DNA from: Linnemannia elongata
Taxonomy: Eukaryota > Mortierellomycota > Mortierellomycetes > Mortierellales > Mortierellaceae
Assembly: GCA_036320915.1 (NCBI GenBank)
Contig: JAXBDG010000019.1
Coordinates: 1,084,836-1,148,835, forward strand
Reading direction: 5' to 3'
DNA length: 64,000 nt
This document shows, piece after piece, positions 1 through 12,300 of the stretch. Position 1 is the stretch's first letter. Every line of letters starts with the position of its first letter. The position numbers and the translations under genes were made by a program. Below the pieces are notes generated by a model. The model did no database searches. It saw only the letters and a list, made by a program, of their open reading frames with translations, and was not told the DNA's origin.

Positions 1-2691
1 GCCCTGTCGATCCTGATACTTATCTTCCTGCCGATACTGCCTGATTCTACTCGCGGGGCTTGTCTGAAATGACTGGTAATGACCATGGGCGGTAGCGGCG
101 CTTTGTTCCTGGGCTAACTGAAGTCTTGCGAGATCAGACCTTCGTGCAACCTTTTCGAACTGAATCGGCTTCCCGGAATGTCTCAACCCCCTGGGCATTG
201 ACTCTGAGTCTCCTCCATGCGAGTCTTCCCGACGATGCCTGCCGCCACCCGTCATCTGCGTCCAAAACTCCTGCCCTCGCGAGTCTCGACCAGACTGGAG
301 GATAAACGGGGATGATTGCGTCTCCGACAAGATCGCTAACCCCGTTGCTGTGCTCACCATTGGTGATATAGTCTGTGTTTGTTGCTGTTGTTGCTGCTGC
401 GGCTGCTGCTGAGATCGATGATGAGGTTGTCGTTGATGTTTCAAGTGTGATTGTTGCTGTTCTGGTAATGGAAGAGAGTGGTACTTTTTGTGTTTCGAGC
501 CTTTCAACAGCCCGTGGGAAGTCAAATAGGCTGTCGGGATACTCAGCTCGAGTTTGAATCGAGATTTGGATGGCCAGTAAGGAAGGCTCTCGTGATAGGG
601 GCGAAATCGGCCGTCGTCCTGGTGGTCATCCTTCAACACCGACGACCGAAGATGTCTCGCCGAGCGTGTGCGCACCTCCTCCGGATCAAGCGCAAGGCTT
701 GTCTTCATTCCTGTTGACAATCAAAGATGAATATAATTTGTTAGGTTCTTATTTCATAATCAACATCAGCATATATGAAAAACAAAGTCAGGTAGAGTAC
801 CTTTGAGCAAGTCTTCGCCTCGAGCGAGGACAGAGTCAAGGCGACCGATAGCTGCAGCGGTGGCTCCAGAGCGAGGCCTGGACCGGGAGCCTTGGCTGTG
901 GTGGGTCGTCGTGTTGGTATCCTCCGATCTGCGATGTCGGTAGAGCGAATCATCCTGTGACGGCCTCTGAACTCCGTTCCTAGTGTGTCTACGATACGAC
1001 GCGTCGTATGGTGGGCCTAAGTCAGGGATAGGAAGCTTGATGTTGGGATATTGACGGGACGACGAGTCGATCAATCCCACACCGGCAGCTCCAGTCATGT
1101 CCTGTTGCCGTCCGTTACCGTTACCTCTGCTGCCACGATGACCTTGGTTTTCGTAAGGCATTTCAGGGGGTCCAGTAGCATTTGAATGAGGATGAGAGGG
1201 GAAACGACGGTGACGATAGGTTGCTGGCTCGTCGTCAAAGCGTAGCGATGACTGATAGAGCAAGTCGGGGTGTCGGGGGCCTACTGGTGGACGTCGGTCG
1301 ATGACTCTAGCGCCTCGCTGATGCTGAGGTGCTTTTTGCTGCTGTTGATGGTGCGCTGTAGGATTTACAGCCGCACTAGGGCTGAGAGGATGAACCGGTG
1401 ATGGCTGTTTGAAAGGAGCTCCTAGCGAGGGGCGGACTCGATGCATTTGTTGTTGTTGATGGAGTGGGTGCTGTGGTGATGGATGGCGATACGATATTGA
1501 GGAGGGCACTGTAGGGTATCCAAAATGTTGGTTAGATGGCTGGCGATGGTGCCGAATGGAACCTTGGCCATTATGCGGTCGATGATGATGATGAGGTGCA
1601 GTGGGTTGTTCGTCGTTATGGATGGACGCATTGGACGTGGAATCGGACCCTTCGGAGGTATCGCCAACATCAGATGTATCCTGACACCAGGCCTGAAAGA
1701 CAGCCATTCCCAAGACGGTCCTCCTGTTAAAGATTTTGTGGTGGGCTAGGTTGGGGTCATTGTTCTGCAAGACTGTAGTAAAGGGAAACACGCCTGAGAA
1801 GGTACCATGGATGTTGCGGAAGAGATCAGCGAGATTGGGGACCGAGGCCAGGATGGTAAGATTGGGCGTGATTTGGATCTCGAGCGCCAAGGAAGTCATC
1901 TCGAGAAAGTAGCGGTAGAGTTGGTCGAGAGAACAACGAACGGGATAGGCTACCGTGACCGGATAGGCTGCATCTGGTAAAGTCGGTAAGGGTTTTGCAT
2001 CTGCTGGTGCAGCAGCAGCAGCAGGAGGAGGAGGAGGAAGAGGAGGGGGATTAGGAGTGGTGGGCCGAAGGGTGGGGATGAGGTTGTGAGCATCGGTATC
2101 TTGAGCAGTCCACGGAGGTTTGGAAGACGAGGCATTGTCTTCTTTAGGCTTTTTGGTAGTACCGATGCGGAGAACGTTCATGAGCCGAGCTCCGCCAGTT
2201 GTCCAGGGTCGGCGAAGAAACTTGGCAGCCCTTGAGCGCTGCTGAGGCGCGGTTGCCAATGATGGCTGTGCGCTGTTGCTAGCGATAGAAGACAAGGGTC
2301 GCTCCTGTTGCGATTGTTGTTGTCCTGGTTCTGGCAGTGGTGGATGTTGTAATTGATGAGGCTTCTCTTTGTCGAGCTGTTGTTTGCGCAAGAGGGCTTG
2401 GTGCACCTCGACAGAGGGTGGAAGAGGGCTGTTGAGCCTGGGGAAAACAGCGAGGGACGAGGCAGTGTCTTCGTTCCACCAACGGATGGTGACTTGGATG
2501 CGAGAGGGGATAATGACATCTACAGAGTCGAGGATATCGATGAATTCGGGGGTGAGGGTGACTGTAGGGAGGGAGACGGCGAGGAACCGTTGGACGGGGC
2601 CTTTGAAAGCTGGGGGAAGAGAATGGGTGTCATGACTGGAGGCCGAGGCAGAGGCAGAAGGAGCGACAGAAGGAACGGCAGCCTTGAACAT
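1..2691 (-). CDS. Low-complexity protein of unknown function, 3' end outside window (2 exons seen)
   Basis: Two exons can be read on the minus strand: 801-2691 and 1-710. They are separated by an intron at 711-800 (donor GTACTC, acceptor CAACAG) that keeps the frame open to the window edge. I start at 2691 (MFKAAVPS); the same frame is open to an upstream ATG at 2796, but that lies in GA-repeat leader sequence. Two structured patches are visible. One is near residues 40-100 (LTPEFIDILDSVDVIIPS, then IRWWNEDTA). The other is in the middle (CSLDQLYRYFLEMTSLALEIQ, followed by a ILASVPNLADLF stretch). The rest is Pro-, His-, Gln- and Ser-rich, with polyA/polyP and CAG-coded Gln runs. I do not recognise the family; the structured patches alternate beta and amphipathic segments, but no domain can be named. 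The exon structure is well supported and the function is unknown. Confidence 0.7.
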
Positions 2692-2796
2692 GACTCTCTC
2701 TCGCTCTCTTTGATTTATATATCTACTACGAGAGATCAGCTCGTAAAAAAAAGTTTGCCGGGGTTGTGCTGGTTGAGTTAATGATGACAGGGGCAC

Positions 2797-3116
2797 GTCT
2801 TGGTGGATGTAACAAGAGCGGGGATCGTGGCTGTCTTGTGCGATGGGAGGGAAGGGGTTCGATTGATCGCTGTGGAGGACTAGGTGCGAAAGGACGGGAA
2901 GAAGGATAGGGGAGGGGCAAGGAGAGGTAGGTCGGTAGGTCGGTATGAAGGAAGGTAGGGGGAAGGTAAGAGGGTAGACAGGGGAGAGGGTAGGTAGGGT
3001 TGACTAGAGGGGGAGTGCCATGAGGATGATGGCGACGGGGGATGAAGGGAAGGGGAGAGAATCAAGAGAGGTGGAGAAGGGAAGAAATAGAGAGAGGAGT
3101 GATTGTGAGTGTGTGT

Positions 3117-3151
<35 letters not shown>

Positions 3152-4686
3152 TGTGTGTGTGTGGGTGGGTGAAAGGAGCAGGAAGAAGGGTACTGAGAGA
3201 GGAGAGATACATAGACACAACAGACTGATAGACTCTTTTTCCAATTGATTAATGACAGTAGCTGCTGATCAAGCGACCCACTCAGTGATTCTGATCACTT
3301 CAACGATTTCTTTTTAGACTCTATAAAAACGAATCCATTCCACTCGTGTTCGCGTCAATCAAGGCAAAAAAAAAAGGGGGGGGGGAGGAGAAGGAGCTAA
3401 CAAGGGTCGGTTTCCGTGGTAATGGTGAGTTGCTGAACTAGAGCAGCAACCAAATTAGAGTAGACAATGACCAAGAATAGAGAGGTTTCCGTGGCATGAC
3501 AGTCGATCGATAAACATAAAAAAATGACATCTTCATCGCGGTATCCTTTCCATTCCTCTCTTCCCCCTTTCTCTCCCGGATGCCATTTCTGTCTCTCTCC
3601 CTTTTTCCCAGTGTCGGAGGCAGAATGGTAAATGAGGACGTTGTGGAAATAAGTCCTGCCAATGTCACTCTTTCCTTCTTTCGCCTTCCCCTTCTTTCCA
3701 CTTACTTCTCCTTCTTCACACACCCCCTCCCTGTTTTTTTCCCCTCTCGCCTCGCTCGCGCCTTCTCCTCAAAGTGCTAAAAGCTCATCTCATGTTCTCC
3801 GAGCCAAACAAAAAAAAAAAAATGGTGAGGAATTGCTAACGATCCAAGCGCTCCTATTTTAGTGTTACGGTGTGTGGTTTTCAACATGAAAGAGGAAAGT
3901 CGAGGTAAGATAGGGGAGGATGAAAACTAATCCAGCTGAGTAATAGGATCTGGCTCTGTTCTTTCCCCCTTTCATAAACATCTTTTCTGTGTGCTCGAGA
4001 ACATGGTTTTCAGTTGTCGGAACAAAGAGTCTGCTGCGATGCGCAAATGTGTGAGCAAGGATTACGAGAACAATATTCATCCCCACGTTTCCATGCATGA
4101 CAGCATTGCTCAATTGGTTCGTCTCAGCATTGGTTTGAAAACGAGAGGGTGAGATGAATCTATCTGTCTTTTGTTAACTAAAGAACCCCCGTTGTGAGAG
4201 CACCATATCTTTACACCAAAACAAATCACCTTCGCGCGCCAATGCCTCTCTGTCGCTTCCGTGGTCAATTGCATTAATGCGAAGTAAAATAAAACATCAG
4301 TGAACCCTGACAAAACTGAGACGATAAGAGGAGCATGCACGCATGAGCATATGGTTTTCTTTTTGGGAGAGACCAAAATATTGAATAGTCGAAGGGTGTC
4401 TTTTTTCCCTGTCTTCATCCCATGTTTGTGTTGCACAAAGGCCAACTTATTGTCTGGAATTATTGGCGCGGCCGCTACTGGTTCACGTACGTGAACGCAG
4501 CAAGAGTCTTTGTCGTTGGTCACGTGGACTTAGGCGCAGGCAGTCCAATTGGCGCCACACGCAAGCGCGATAATGACGTGTGTGTGGCCGGCTACTTCTT
4601 TTCTGCTCTCACACATACACTCATCAACAACCAACAACGTCAAATACATTCCTGTGACAACAGCAGCAACGTGAAGAAAGACAACC
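2797..4686. other. Intergenic region, no gene seen
   Basis: This stretch separates the divergent left gene and UBP6. It holds a GA/GT microsatellite (about 3118-3165), A- and G-runs near 3366-3390, and CT-rich tracts at 3550-3770. Open frames here are low-complexity shadows. It presumably contains both promoters, but no clear TATA box was identified. Confidence 0.5.
3118..3165. repeat. GA then GT microsatellite
   Basis: A run of GA dinucleotides followed by GT dinucleotides lies in the leader region upstream of the minus-strand gene. It explains the spurious repetitive open frames on both strands here. Confidence 0.9.
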
Positions 4687-7262
4687 ATGCCTCCCGCAAA
4701 CACCATTAAAGGTATTTACATCAGCCCTACAGTTGTGTCCGATTCACAATCAAGTCACCTTGTCCATGTACATCTTCCACTTGGCATCACTCAGTCAAGT
4801 GGCGCGTATTCAAGTTTCGTTCCTGAGGTATCCTAACGTACTTAGCTTTCCTACTGTGTGGTCATTTTTAGTCAATGTCAAGTGGAGTGGAAAGAAGTTT
4901 GACGATATCGAACTGAATCTGGACGAGCCTGGATTGGTGTTCAAGGCGCAGCTTTTTGCCCTCACAGGAGTCGAGCCCGATCGTCAGAAGATCATAGCCA
5001 AAGGAGGCATGCTCAAAGTACGGGATCGACGCTACTGATGCTCTTGAAGATATGTCTCCTGTATTCTGTTACAACTACGCTAACGGATGTCGTCGTTGTC
5101 GATTGCCCATTTTAGGATGACACTGACATGACCAAACTTGGTCTGAAGGCTGTAAGTGTACAATGTCGATTAGTTAGTATATTATTCGGCCGAAATGCAG
5201 ATCACTAATCTTCCACACATATTTTCCCACTCTTTAGGGCCACAACTTTATGGTACGTCTCAGCATTATGCCAAGTATGGTGACTATCAAAGGGATCGGG
5301 ACATGACGTTAATAAGGCACTGCCTCCTATCGTTTTGAGTAAATAGATGATGGGAACTGCAGGGGAACTCCCTAAGGCTCCAGAAAAGAAGATCCTCTTT
5401 GCAGAGGATATGACGGAAGCGACGCTGAACAAGGCAGTGAGTAACTTGCACCAGTAGCGTCTTTGTGTCACCACGCGTCGTCCACAGTCGATTCACAGCT
5501 AACGTGTGAAAAAAAACACCTGTTTGTCATTAGATGGACATTCCTATCGGACTTGTCAACCTTGGCAACACATGTTACATGGTACGAGCCACTTTGCTTC
5601 GTACAGTCTTACAGTGCGCATGAAAATAACTGCGTGCACTCCAGGCTAATCACCTTGCATTATATATTGACAATAGAACGCCACATTGCAGTGTCTCCGT
5701 GTTGTCCCGGAGCTCATCCAGGACCTTCAAAAGTACTCTGGTGGCACTGACAACCTCGACGCAGGAAGCAACATGACCGCCTCCTTGCGTGATCTGTACA
5801 GGCAACTGAACGCCTCCGGACACGGTGTCATGCCTGCAGGGTTCCTTACCGTACATCTTTCGTTTTTTTTTCTTTCGACGCATCGTCATTGACCAAGGAT
5901 CCGCATGACACTGTTTATTACTATGGTCACCAGACAACTTACACAAGTGTTGCTTATTTTCATGGACACTCTGATAGTACTTGCGGAAGGCGTTCCCCCA
6001 ATTCTCTCAACAAGGACGGGATGGCGTTTGGATGCAGCAGGATGCCGAAGAGTGCTGGAGTCAGCTTATTTCTACTTTGAAAGCAAAGCTTCCCCCTCAC
6101 ACTGAAGGAAAGCTGAACGTGATCTCGCAGTTCATGCAGGGCGAGTTCACAACTACGTATGTATCTTAGATGTGTCATGTTTTGTCTTGTTTGTTGACGT
6201 TTCACGGTACTTGCTCGGAGCTAACAACCAGCGTATGTATTTGGGCGTAGTCTGAAGTGCGATGACGCCCCTGAGGAAGAGGCAGTTGTCACTAAGGAAC
6301 CCTTTGCTAAGCTCGACTGCCATATCTCAAGTAGTAAGTTCGCTGCACATACATATTTGGGCGACAGTTTGCACATACATTGTAGGCGACTGCTTATTCA
6401 CTACAACTTCCACTCATCGAATCCCCGCTCTCTTGTCATTTCACGTAGATGTCAACTACCTTCACAACGGCATTCTGGAGTCGTTGGATCAGAAGATTGA
6501 GAAAAACTCGTCAACACTTGGACGCTCAGCGACATACACAAAATCGCAGAGGATCTCTCGCCTCCCCGCCTACCTGACCGTCAACTTCGTTCGATTCTTT
6601 TGGAAGCCCACAGAGCAGGTCAAGGCTAAGATTTTGCGCAAGGTCAAGTTTCCCTTTGATCTCGACGCCTCCCAGTTCTGCACCAATGAGCTTCAAGGCA
6701 AGCTTACTAACACCAAGATGAAGCTCCGGGAACTTGATAATGCCGAGACTGCTCTGAAGCGTCGTCAGAGATTGGACAAAGAGGCGGGTCGCATGGAGAC
6801 GGACGAGATTTCAGATGAGCAAAAGGCCGTCCAGGCTGCTCAGGCGGCATTGGAGGGTTCTCTCGACCCAGAATTGGTGCAGGATGTTGGCTGCAATCCC
6901 TCGGGCCAATATGAGTTGGCAGCTGTTCTTACCCACATTGGTCGTACCGCTGACTCGGGACATTACATTGGTTGGGCAAAGAAGGGCGATACAGACGAGT
7001 GGTACAAGTACGACGATGAAAAGGTTTCGCCAGTTCAGAAGGACGATATCATGAAGCTCGACGGTGGAGGTGAGTCCCTTGTGTCTGTCCAATGTTGCCC
7101 CATTGTATGATTTTGTGTCTTCGCGGCTTTTTAGGCCATATACGGGTCATTAATGTATGACGCTCTTTATGATATTTTCTAGGAGACTTCCATGTCGCTT
7201 ACTTGGCCCTTTACCGCTCACGATCGTTTAAAGCCAAGTCAGAGCCAGTTAAAGCAGACTAA
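4687..7262 (+). CDS. UBP6: Ubiquitin carboxyl-terminal hydrolase UBP6/USP14, 11 exons
   Basis: This is a proteasome-bound deubiquitinase that trims ubiquitin chains from substrates at the 26S proteasome. Exons inferred from GT-AG sites with matching phases: 4687-4711, 4872-5017, 5116-5151, 5238-5252, 5347-5436, 5534-5581, 5677-5850, 5978-6156, 6251-6333, 6449-7069 and 7183-7262. They total 1497 nt, giving 498 aa, close to human USP14 (494 aa). An N-terminal ubiquitin-like domain spans exons 1-5 (starts IKVNVKWSGKKFDDIEL, ends GHNFMMMGTAGELP). The peptidase domain begins with the cysteine box GLVNLGNTCYM (Cys about residue 118, exon 6) followed by NATLQCLR. QQDAEECW is in exon 8, and the histidine box DSGHYIGWAKK (His about residue 437) is in exon 10. 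The last exon encodes VAYLALYRS. A 15-nt exon (5238-5252) is a micro-exon, and intron density is high for a fungus. Identity is firm; small exon edges are less so. Confidence 0.93.
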
Positions 7263-7887
7263 ATAGGTGTGCAGCTGGCAATGGTCATCATAATACACAA
7301 CATGGTTTTTCCATCACAGCGTTCCTTCTTTCGCGCAATCGGGAGTCATGGATTGAAGTACGAATAGATGATAAAGATGTGTTTCGTGGGGCGGTGACGG
7401 ACCAACCAAAGAGGTCCCTGCTCCGTGTTTGGATCATTGTCCTCAAGCTTTGCACGAGGCCCATTTTGTACGCCAGCCACCTATTGTTCGATCTCCACTT
7501 ACCCTTGCGCAGCCAAGGTCACTTTCTTTTTGACGATCAGTAGAGTTTTTTAGCAGTCAATGCATGCCATTGGTTCTTTTTGCTACAGCCTTGGCATGCT
7601 AAGTCTTTTCTGCGAACCCAAACCAGCATCCTCACTCGCTTGTTTTTGTCCTTGGTAATCTAAGAGTACTTGACCTAGTATCAAGACCATGGATGATAAA
7701 CAAAATTTTGCCGCACCTTGTTATTTTGCCAAGTAAATAAATAGGAAATGACTACGATTTTTTTTTTTTTTTGGCGTGGAAAATCAAGCAGTGAAAATGA
7801 AAAAACCGTCACAGTTTTGAGGGCCAATCGTCTCAGCACCAACCCTTATTAGCTTATTAGGGAATGAGTCGTGCCCAACTACAGACA
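7263..7887. other. 3' flank of UBP6, no gene seen
   Basis: No coding region is supported. A T-run lies at about 7760-7773. The region is otherwise unremarkable up to the start of the long inverted repeat. Confidence 0.5.
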
Positions 7888-8217
7888 TAGGCTCGCTTTC
7901 ATCCGTTTCATATTACGAGGGTTGGAAATCTTTTCGATTTCTTTAGGACACTCTTCATATGACGGCTGGAAGGCGTCCAGCGTACCTAAAGGGGATCCCA
8001 AAAAGGAAAGTTGTTAAGGGTTTTACACAGGCGTAGAAGCACCTTCGTGATTTCTAAAAAAAAATGTTCTACGCCTGTGTATAACCCTTAACAACTTTCC
8101 TTTTTGGGATCCCCTTTAGGTACGCTGGACGCCTTCCAGCCGTCATATGAAGAGTGTCCTAAAGAAATCGAAAAGATTTCCAACCCTCGTAATATGAAAC
8201 GGATGAAAGCGAGCCTA
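7888..8217. repeat. Near-perfect inverted repeat, 151-bp arms and 28-nt loop
   Basis: Arm 7888-8038 is the reverse complement of 8067-8217. I see one clear mismatch (GGGTTTTACAC against GGGTTATACAC). The loop is 8039-8066 and contains an A-run. The transcript would fold into a ~150-bp hairpin on either strand. It could be a fold-back or MITE-type element, or a source of double-stranded RNA for silencing. No protein is encoded across it. It lies between UBP6 and the Fanzor gene. Confidence 0.9.
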
Positions 8218-8569
8218 CTACAGGCAGAGTGGACCTGAGAGGACCTAATAAAGCAAACACAATCGAGCACGTATTTTCCACGCAATTTGGCACTTTTTTT
8301 TCTCACTTGCATCTTGCATCCCTTAACCATTCACCATACCATTCCATTCACCTCTTTCTTTCTTTCTTCTAACCCTTCAGCCTTCTCCTCTCATCAAACC
8401 TAGTCATACCTCTACCTCTTCACCTCGACACCACTGACTATACACCACAGTCACACTCCTTAATCGTTCCCCACATCATTCACCATTTCTCCTGTCGACA
8501 AGACTTTTCCCTCTCACTTCTCGTTACTCCTCCTCTTCACTTCCTCCTCGCACATACGCGTACACATCA

Positions 8570-8731
8570 ATGGTCTCCCCGTCTTCTCCTACCAAGGACA
8601 AAGGCAAAGGAACTGACCAAAAGAAGCGAGTAATACGACGTCAGGCACAAGCAGCATTCAACGAAGCAGTGAGCAGCAAGCAAAGTCGGGAGAAACAGCA
8701 AGAACAACAGGATACATTGGTGCAGTTGTAA
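8570..8731 (+). CDS. Short ORF of unknown function, possibly a truncated gene
   Basis: The 53-aa reading frame starts MVSPSSPTKDKGKG and ends DTLVQL. It is rich in Lys, Gln and Ser and looks like a charged helix (RRQAQAAFNEAV). It sits directly downstream of the long inverted repeat and a strongly pyrimidine-rich stretch (8345-8560) resembling promoter/leader sequence of neighbouring genes. It may be the surviving first exon of a lost gene or an unrelated short frame. No family is recognised and no downstream exon was found. Confidence 0.3.
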   Translation: MVSPSSPTKDKGKGTDQKKRVIRRQAQAAFNEAVSSKQSREKQQEQQDTLVQL

Positions 8732-9340
8732 TATACTAGATACATCTATTTCTAGCGCGCCAGATTTTGTTGCCAGGTTCCACTGCGACACTCAAAAGTC
8801 AAATAAAGTCTGATGCTCAAACCTCACCACAATTCTTTGATGTACAAATAAGGGCAATAGAAGAGTCTTCGTAGAAACAGAGATAGATGGGGATTTTAGG
8901 CTTATAACACGTTCAATGCTCGGAATCAAGTACAGTACTGTATGTATTTGATCAGACGTGGACCTGTCAGTTAACCTTTCATCAGCGCAAAATCGCCGAG
9001 TCGCTCTCCTCTTGCTTAATATTCCATCCATCAATGTGCTCCTCTTGGCAATATCCACCATCACCCCAAAATTTTTCTTTTGTTTTCTTTTTTTATTTCG
9101 TTCTTTCTTCCCTTCTTCCATAACTCGCCCCCTATCGAACGTTCCACTCGCGCTCTTTCCTCCTCCAGTTTTCCCTGCAAATTAAAAGCCCACACTTCAG
9201 GTACAGATCCAGATCCACGAGCTTGCCTCGCCTCTTGTTGTTTACATAGTCAACCGCCATTATTAGACTCGTATTCACGCCTCGTTCATTCTACTTCAAC
9301 TCTTTTACTTTCTCCTCAGGAGGAGCACAGATTGGGCACG
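8732..9340. other. Upstream region of the Fanzor gene
   Basis: No gene is seen. The segment becomes T/C-rich from about 9070 to 9330, like the leaders of other genes here, and probably contains the Fanzor promoter and 5' UTR. Confidence 0.4.
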
Positions 9341-12300
9341 ATGGATCTGAACTCAGAGAACAGGAGAGACCACAACGAATTTGCTATAACGGAGATGTCA
9401 GATGTTGACAAGGTATGTTTGCCTTTACTGAACTGCTCTTATTCTGCCAGCTTTGTCTTTAAAATACTGGGCACTGACCATTACTTTAAAAAATCCGTAT
9501 TGGTAATAGGGCTACTTTGCTACAGGGCCGCTTCGCTACGCGGTTGACACGGCATGGGACCCCGGGACAAGAATACTCGGAGAATCAGTGCAGGATCCTG
9601 CAATCGCCCACAAGTTCAAGAGTGTCGCTGAAGACTCGTCTCTCAAAAAATCGTTTGGGGGGTGCATCAAATCGATCATCAACGCTTTGGCCCGCGCACA
9701 GCTGGTAGAGGAAGATGCTCCCACGTCATGTCCGTTCTCCACGCTGGCCCACATTATCAAGAACGACCTCCTCAACCCACATACAAGGCTGTCGACTCTT
9801 CCTTTATCTCTTTGCGTCGGACCAGGTGACCGCACCATGACTGTGCGGCCACGAACAACCCTTTCATTCGAGCTGTTGGCGAGACATCTCCAGTGCACGA
9901 TCATCGTATTCTCCTCAACCAAGGAGCCAAGAATATTCAAGCCGGAATCGTACCAAGGGGCTTTGTGCTATCTGCACAAAAAAAATACATTTCAACAACG
10001 TTCCGAATATGCCGTACGCCGAGTGAGTGAAAAATTTCCGACACCGTCGCATGTTACTACCACCGCCATGACCGCGATCTCTGGACTTGCTATTCAGGGT
10101 ACAAGTGGTTCGACAACGTCGTTACAAGCACCATCACAAGAACTCCTTCAAGACACCTTGCAGACGTCATCGCTATTGTCATTGGTATCAACCGTAGAGA
10201 GCCCCCCTCTCCCCTCTCCAGCATCACCCCCACCACCAACCAAGCCTCCTCACGCGACGTACCATCTCAAGAAGCGAAAGGGGAATCGTACGACCAATGA
10301 TACACGGAAACATCTAACAAAGGACGTTATCGAGAACTTTTATACCATTGCTTGGTAAGAATTTTTACTTATCTTGGGTGGACAATGCCTTCAGGGCGTA
10401 CGGAATGTCTAGCTAACGTTTTCACTGTTCCTTATTATTATTTTTATTATAGTGAGGAGCGGGCGCATCAGGAGATTAACAACAAAGTCGCTGGGTTCTG
10501 GAAGAACAAAAGGAAGAAGGATTCCGCTGATGAGGTCTTTACTGCCGCGAAAAAGAAGAAGACTCTGGACGTAATGCTGGATGGTAGAGTCCCGCCAAGT
10601 CTGAACGATGATGCCGTCAAGAAGGTCAAGGAGGCCTGCGACAACACCGAGACTTTCAAGAAAGAGAATCTGAACATTCTCTTGGATACGGACACCAGGC
10701 AGGGCCTATATCGTGACTCGGTCAGGAAGGTGTTCGAGGCAACCTGGAATGTGGCCATACTTCCATACCAGCTACAACCAACCATTGGTGGAGCACCAGA
10801 TGATGGCGGCCCTGGCAGCAGTACCTTGACTATGGGCGCACGACCGGCCGGACCTAATGACGATGCTGCGGAGGAGTTTCCGCAGATAGATGAAGATGAG
10901 CTTGTCATCATGGTGGAGGCAGAGGCTAAGGCTCGGGAACAAAAGAAACTCCGAACCGTAACAGTGTCTTTGAAAGACATTGTGAGACAGGAGTTACTGG
11001 ACATGGAGATTGAAGGGCCTGAGCAGGTGATGACAGCGTATTCCGAAATGATTCGTATCTTTCGAGAAAAACAAGAAATACTGGCGAATGCTGCCGATGA
11101 GCTCGCCTGTCTGGGTCGCAAGACGACTATTTTGGTGAGCTTATTTTTTTTTTATGTCGTTGCAGCATTCAATAACTCAAAGACTGCGTAGAAAGCGGAT
11201 TTTAAGTCCTGTTGTTCTCATTTGAATTCTATCCGAACTTCATAGTTGTCGCAAAATCGCTTCTCTATACCCGGACAGTCTGAGACTGGGCTTGAGCCTG
11301 AGTACTTGCAGAAGCAAGAGGTTTCGCTTTTCGACCTCAGAGGCTCTCTAGTACCGTCATCGTTCACTCCACGTAACGACATCAGCTCAACAATACCCAT
11401 AGCACGCTTGCCGGGTACACTCGAGGACTTGGTGAACTCCACCCCCAAGGGCAAGGATGATGAGTGGACGCGAGATGTTCAAAACCTCTTCTCTTACCAC
11501 CACCTCTCGTATATCTACTCGAGATGCTTGAGTCCTTCCGGCGTGCGCAAGAAGTCCAACGAGGATCACCCTCTTTGGTCAGAACTTGCTGATGAGTTGG
11601 GCGCTCAGCCAGGACTGGATTGTCTGCAGCAGAGATGGACCGACGGAGACCCGCACCCCATGGCCGGCCTGTCAACGACATTCTGTGATTACCGGGTCGA
11701 GCTAGCCACTAACTTCAAAGTCTTGTGGGAGGGGAATATCTACTCCAAAGCCGTGGACTTTTTGCTGCGGTTTGCGTTGAGGTTCAACCTTGCCCCTAGT
11801 CGAGAAAAGCGGTATTTTGAGAGGGTACGGAGGTCGGCTGACAGGAAGGTTCGAGAGAGGGATGATGCCAAGGCGAGTCGGTCGCTTACGCACAAGAGTT
11901 GGGTCGATCGGACGGAGGCTCTCCAGAATCACCTTGGTGCTGTTGTAGCGTCCGGTGGGTCACAGGATCGCATACGCGAATTGCTGGCGCGTTTAAATGA
12001 GCAGGCAGCCTGTGAGCCGGACCTTACCCAACGAAACGATGACGATCTCTTGTCCGGTGGTTCATCTTCTTCTGGCAAGGGCTTGGGATCAAAGAAGCAC
12101 GACCAGATGATGAACGTCATGGCTTTGATTGAGGCTACCGGCGAGGCGATGGATGAGGTGGACGTGGAAGCAGAAGAAGAGGAGGAAAAGATTGCCGCTG
12201 CCGAAGGTAACGAGAGAGAAAAGTCGATAGGGCTGTTGTCATGACTTGTACAAAGGAATATTGTAAAAATATTGTTATTCGACATCACGTTTCTCATCTT

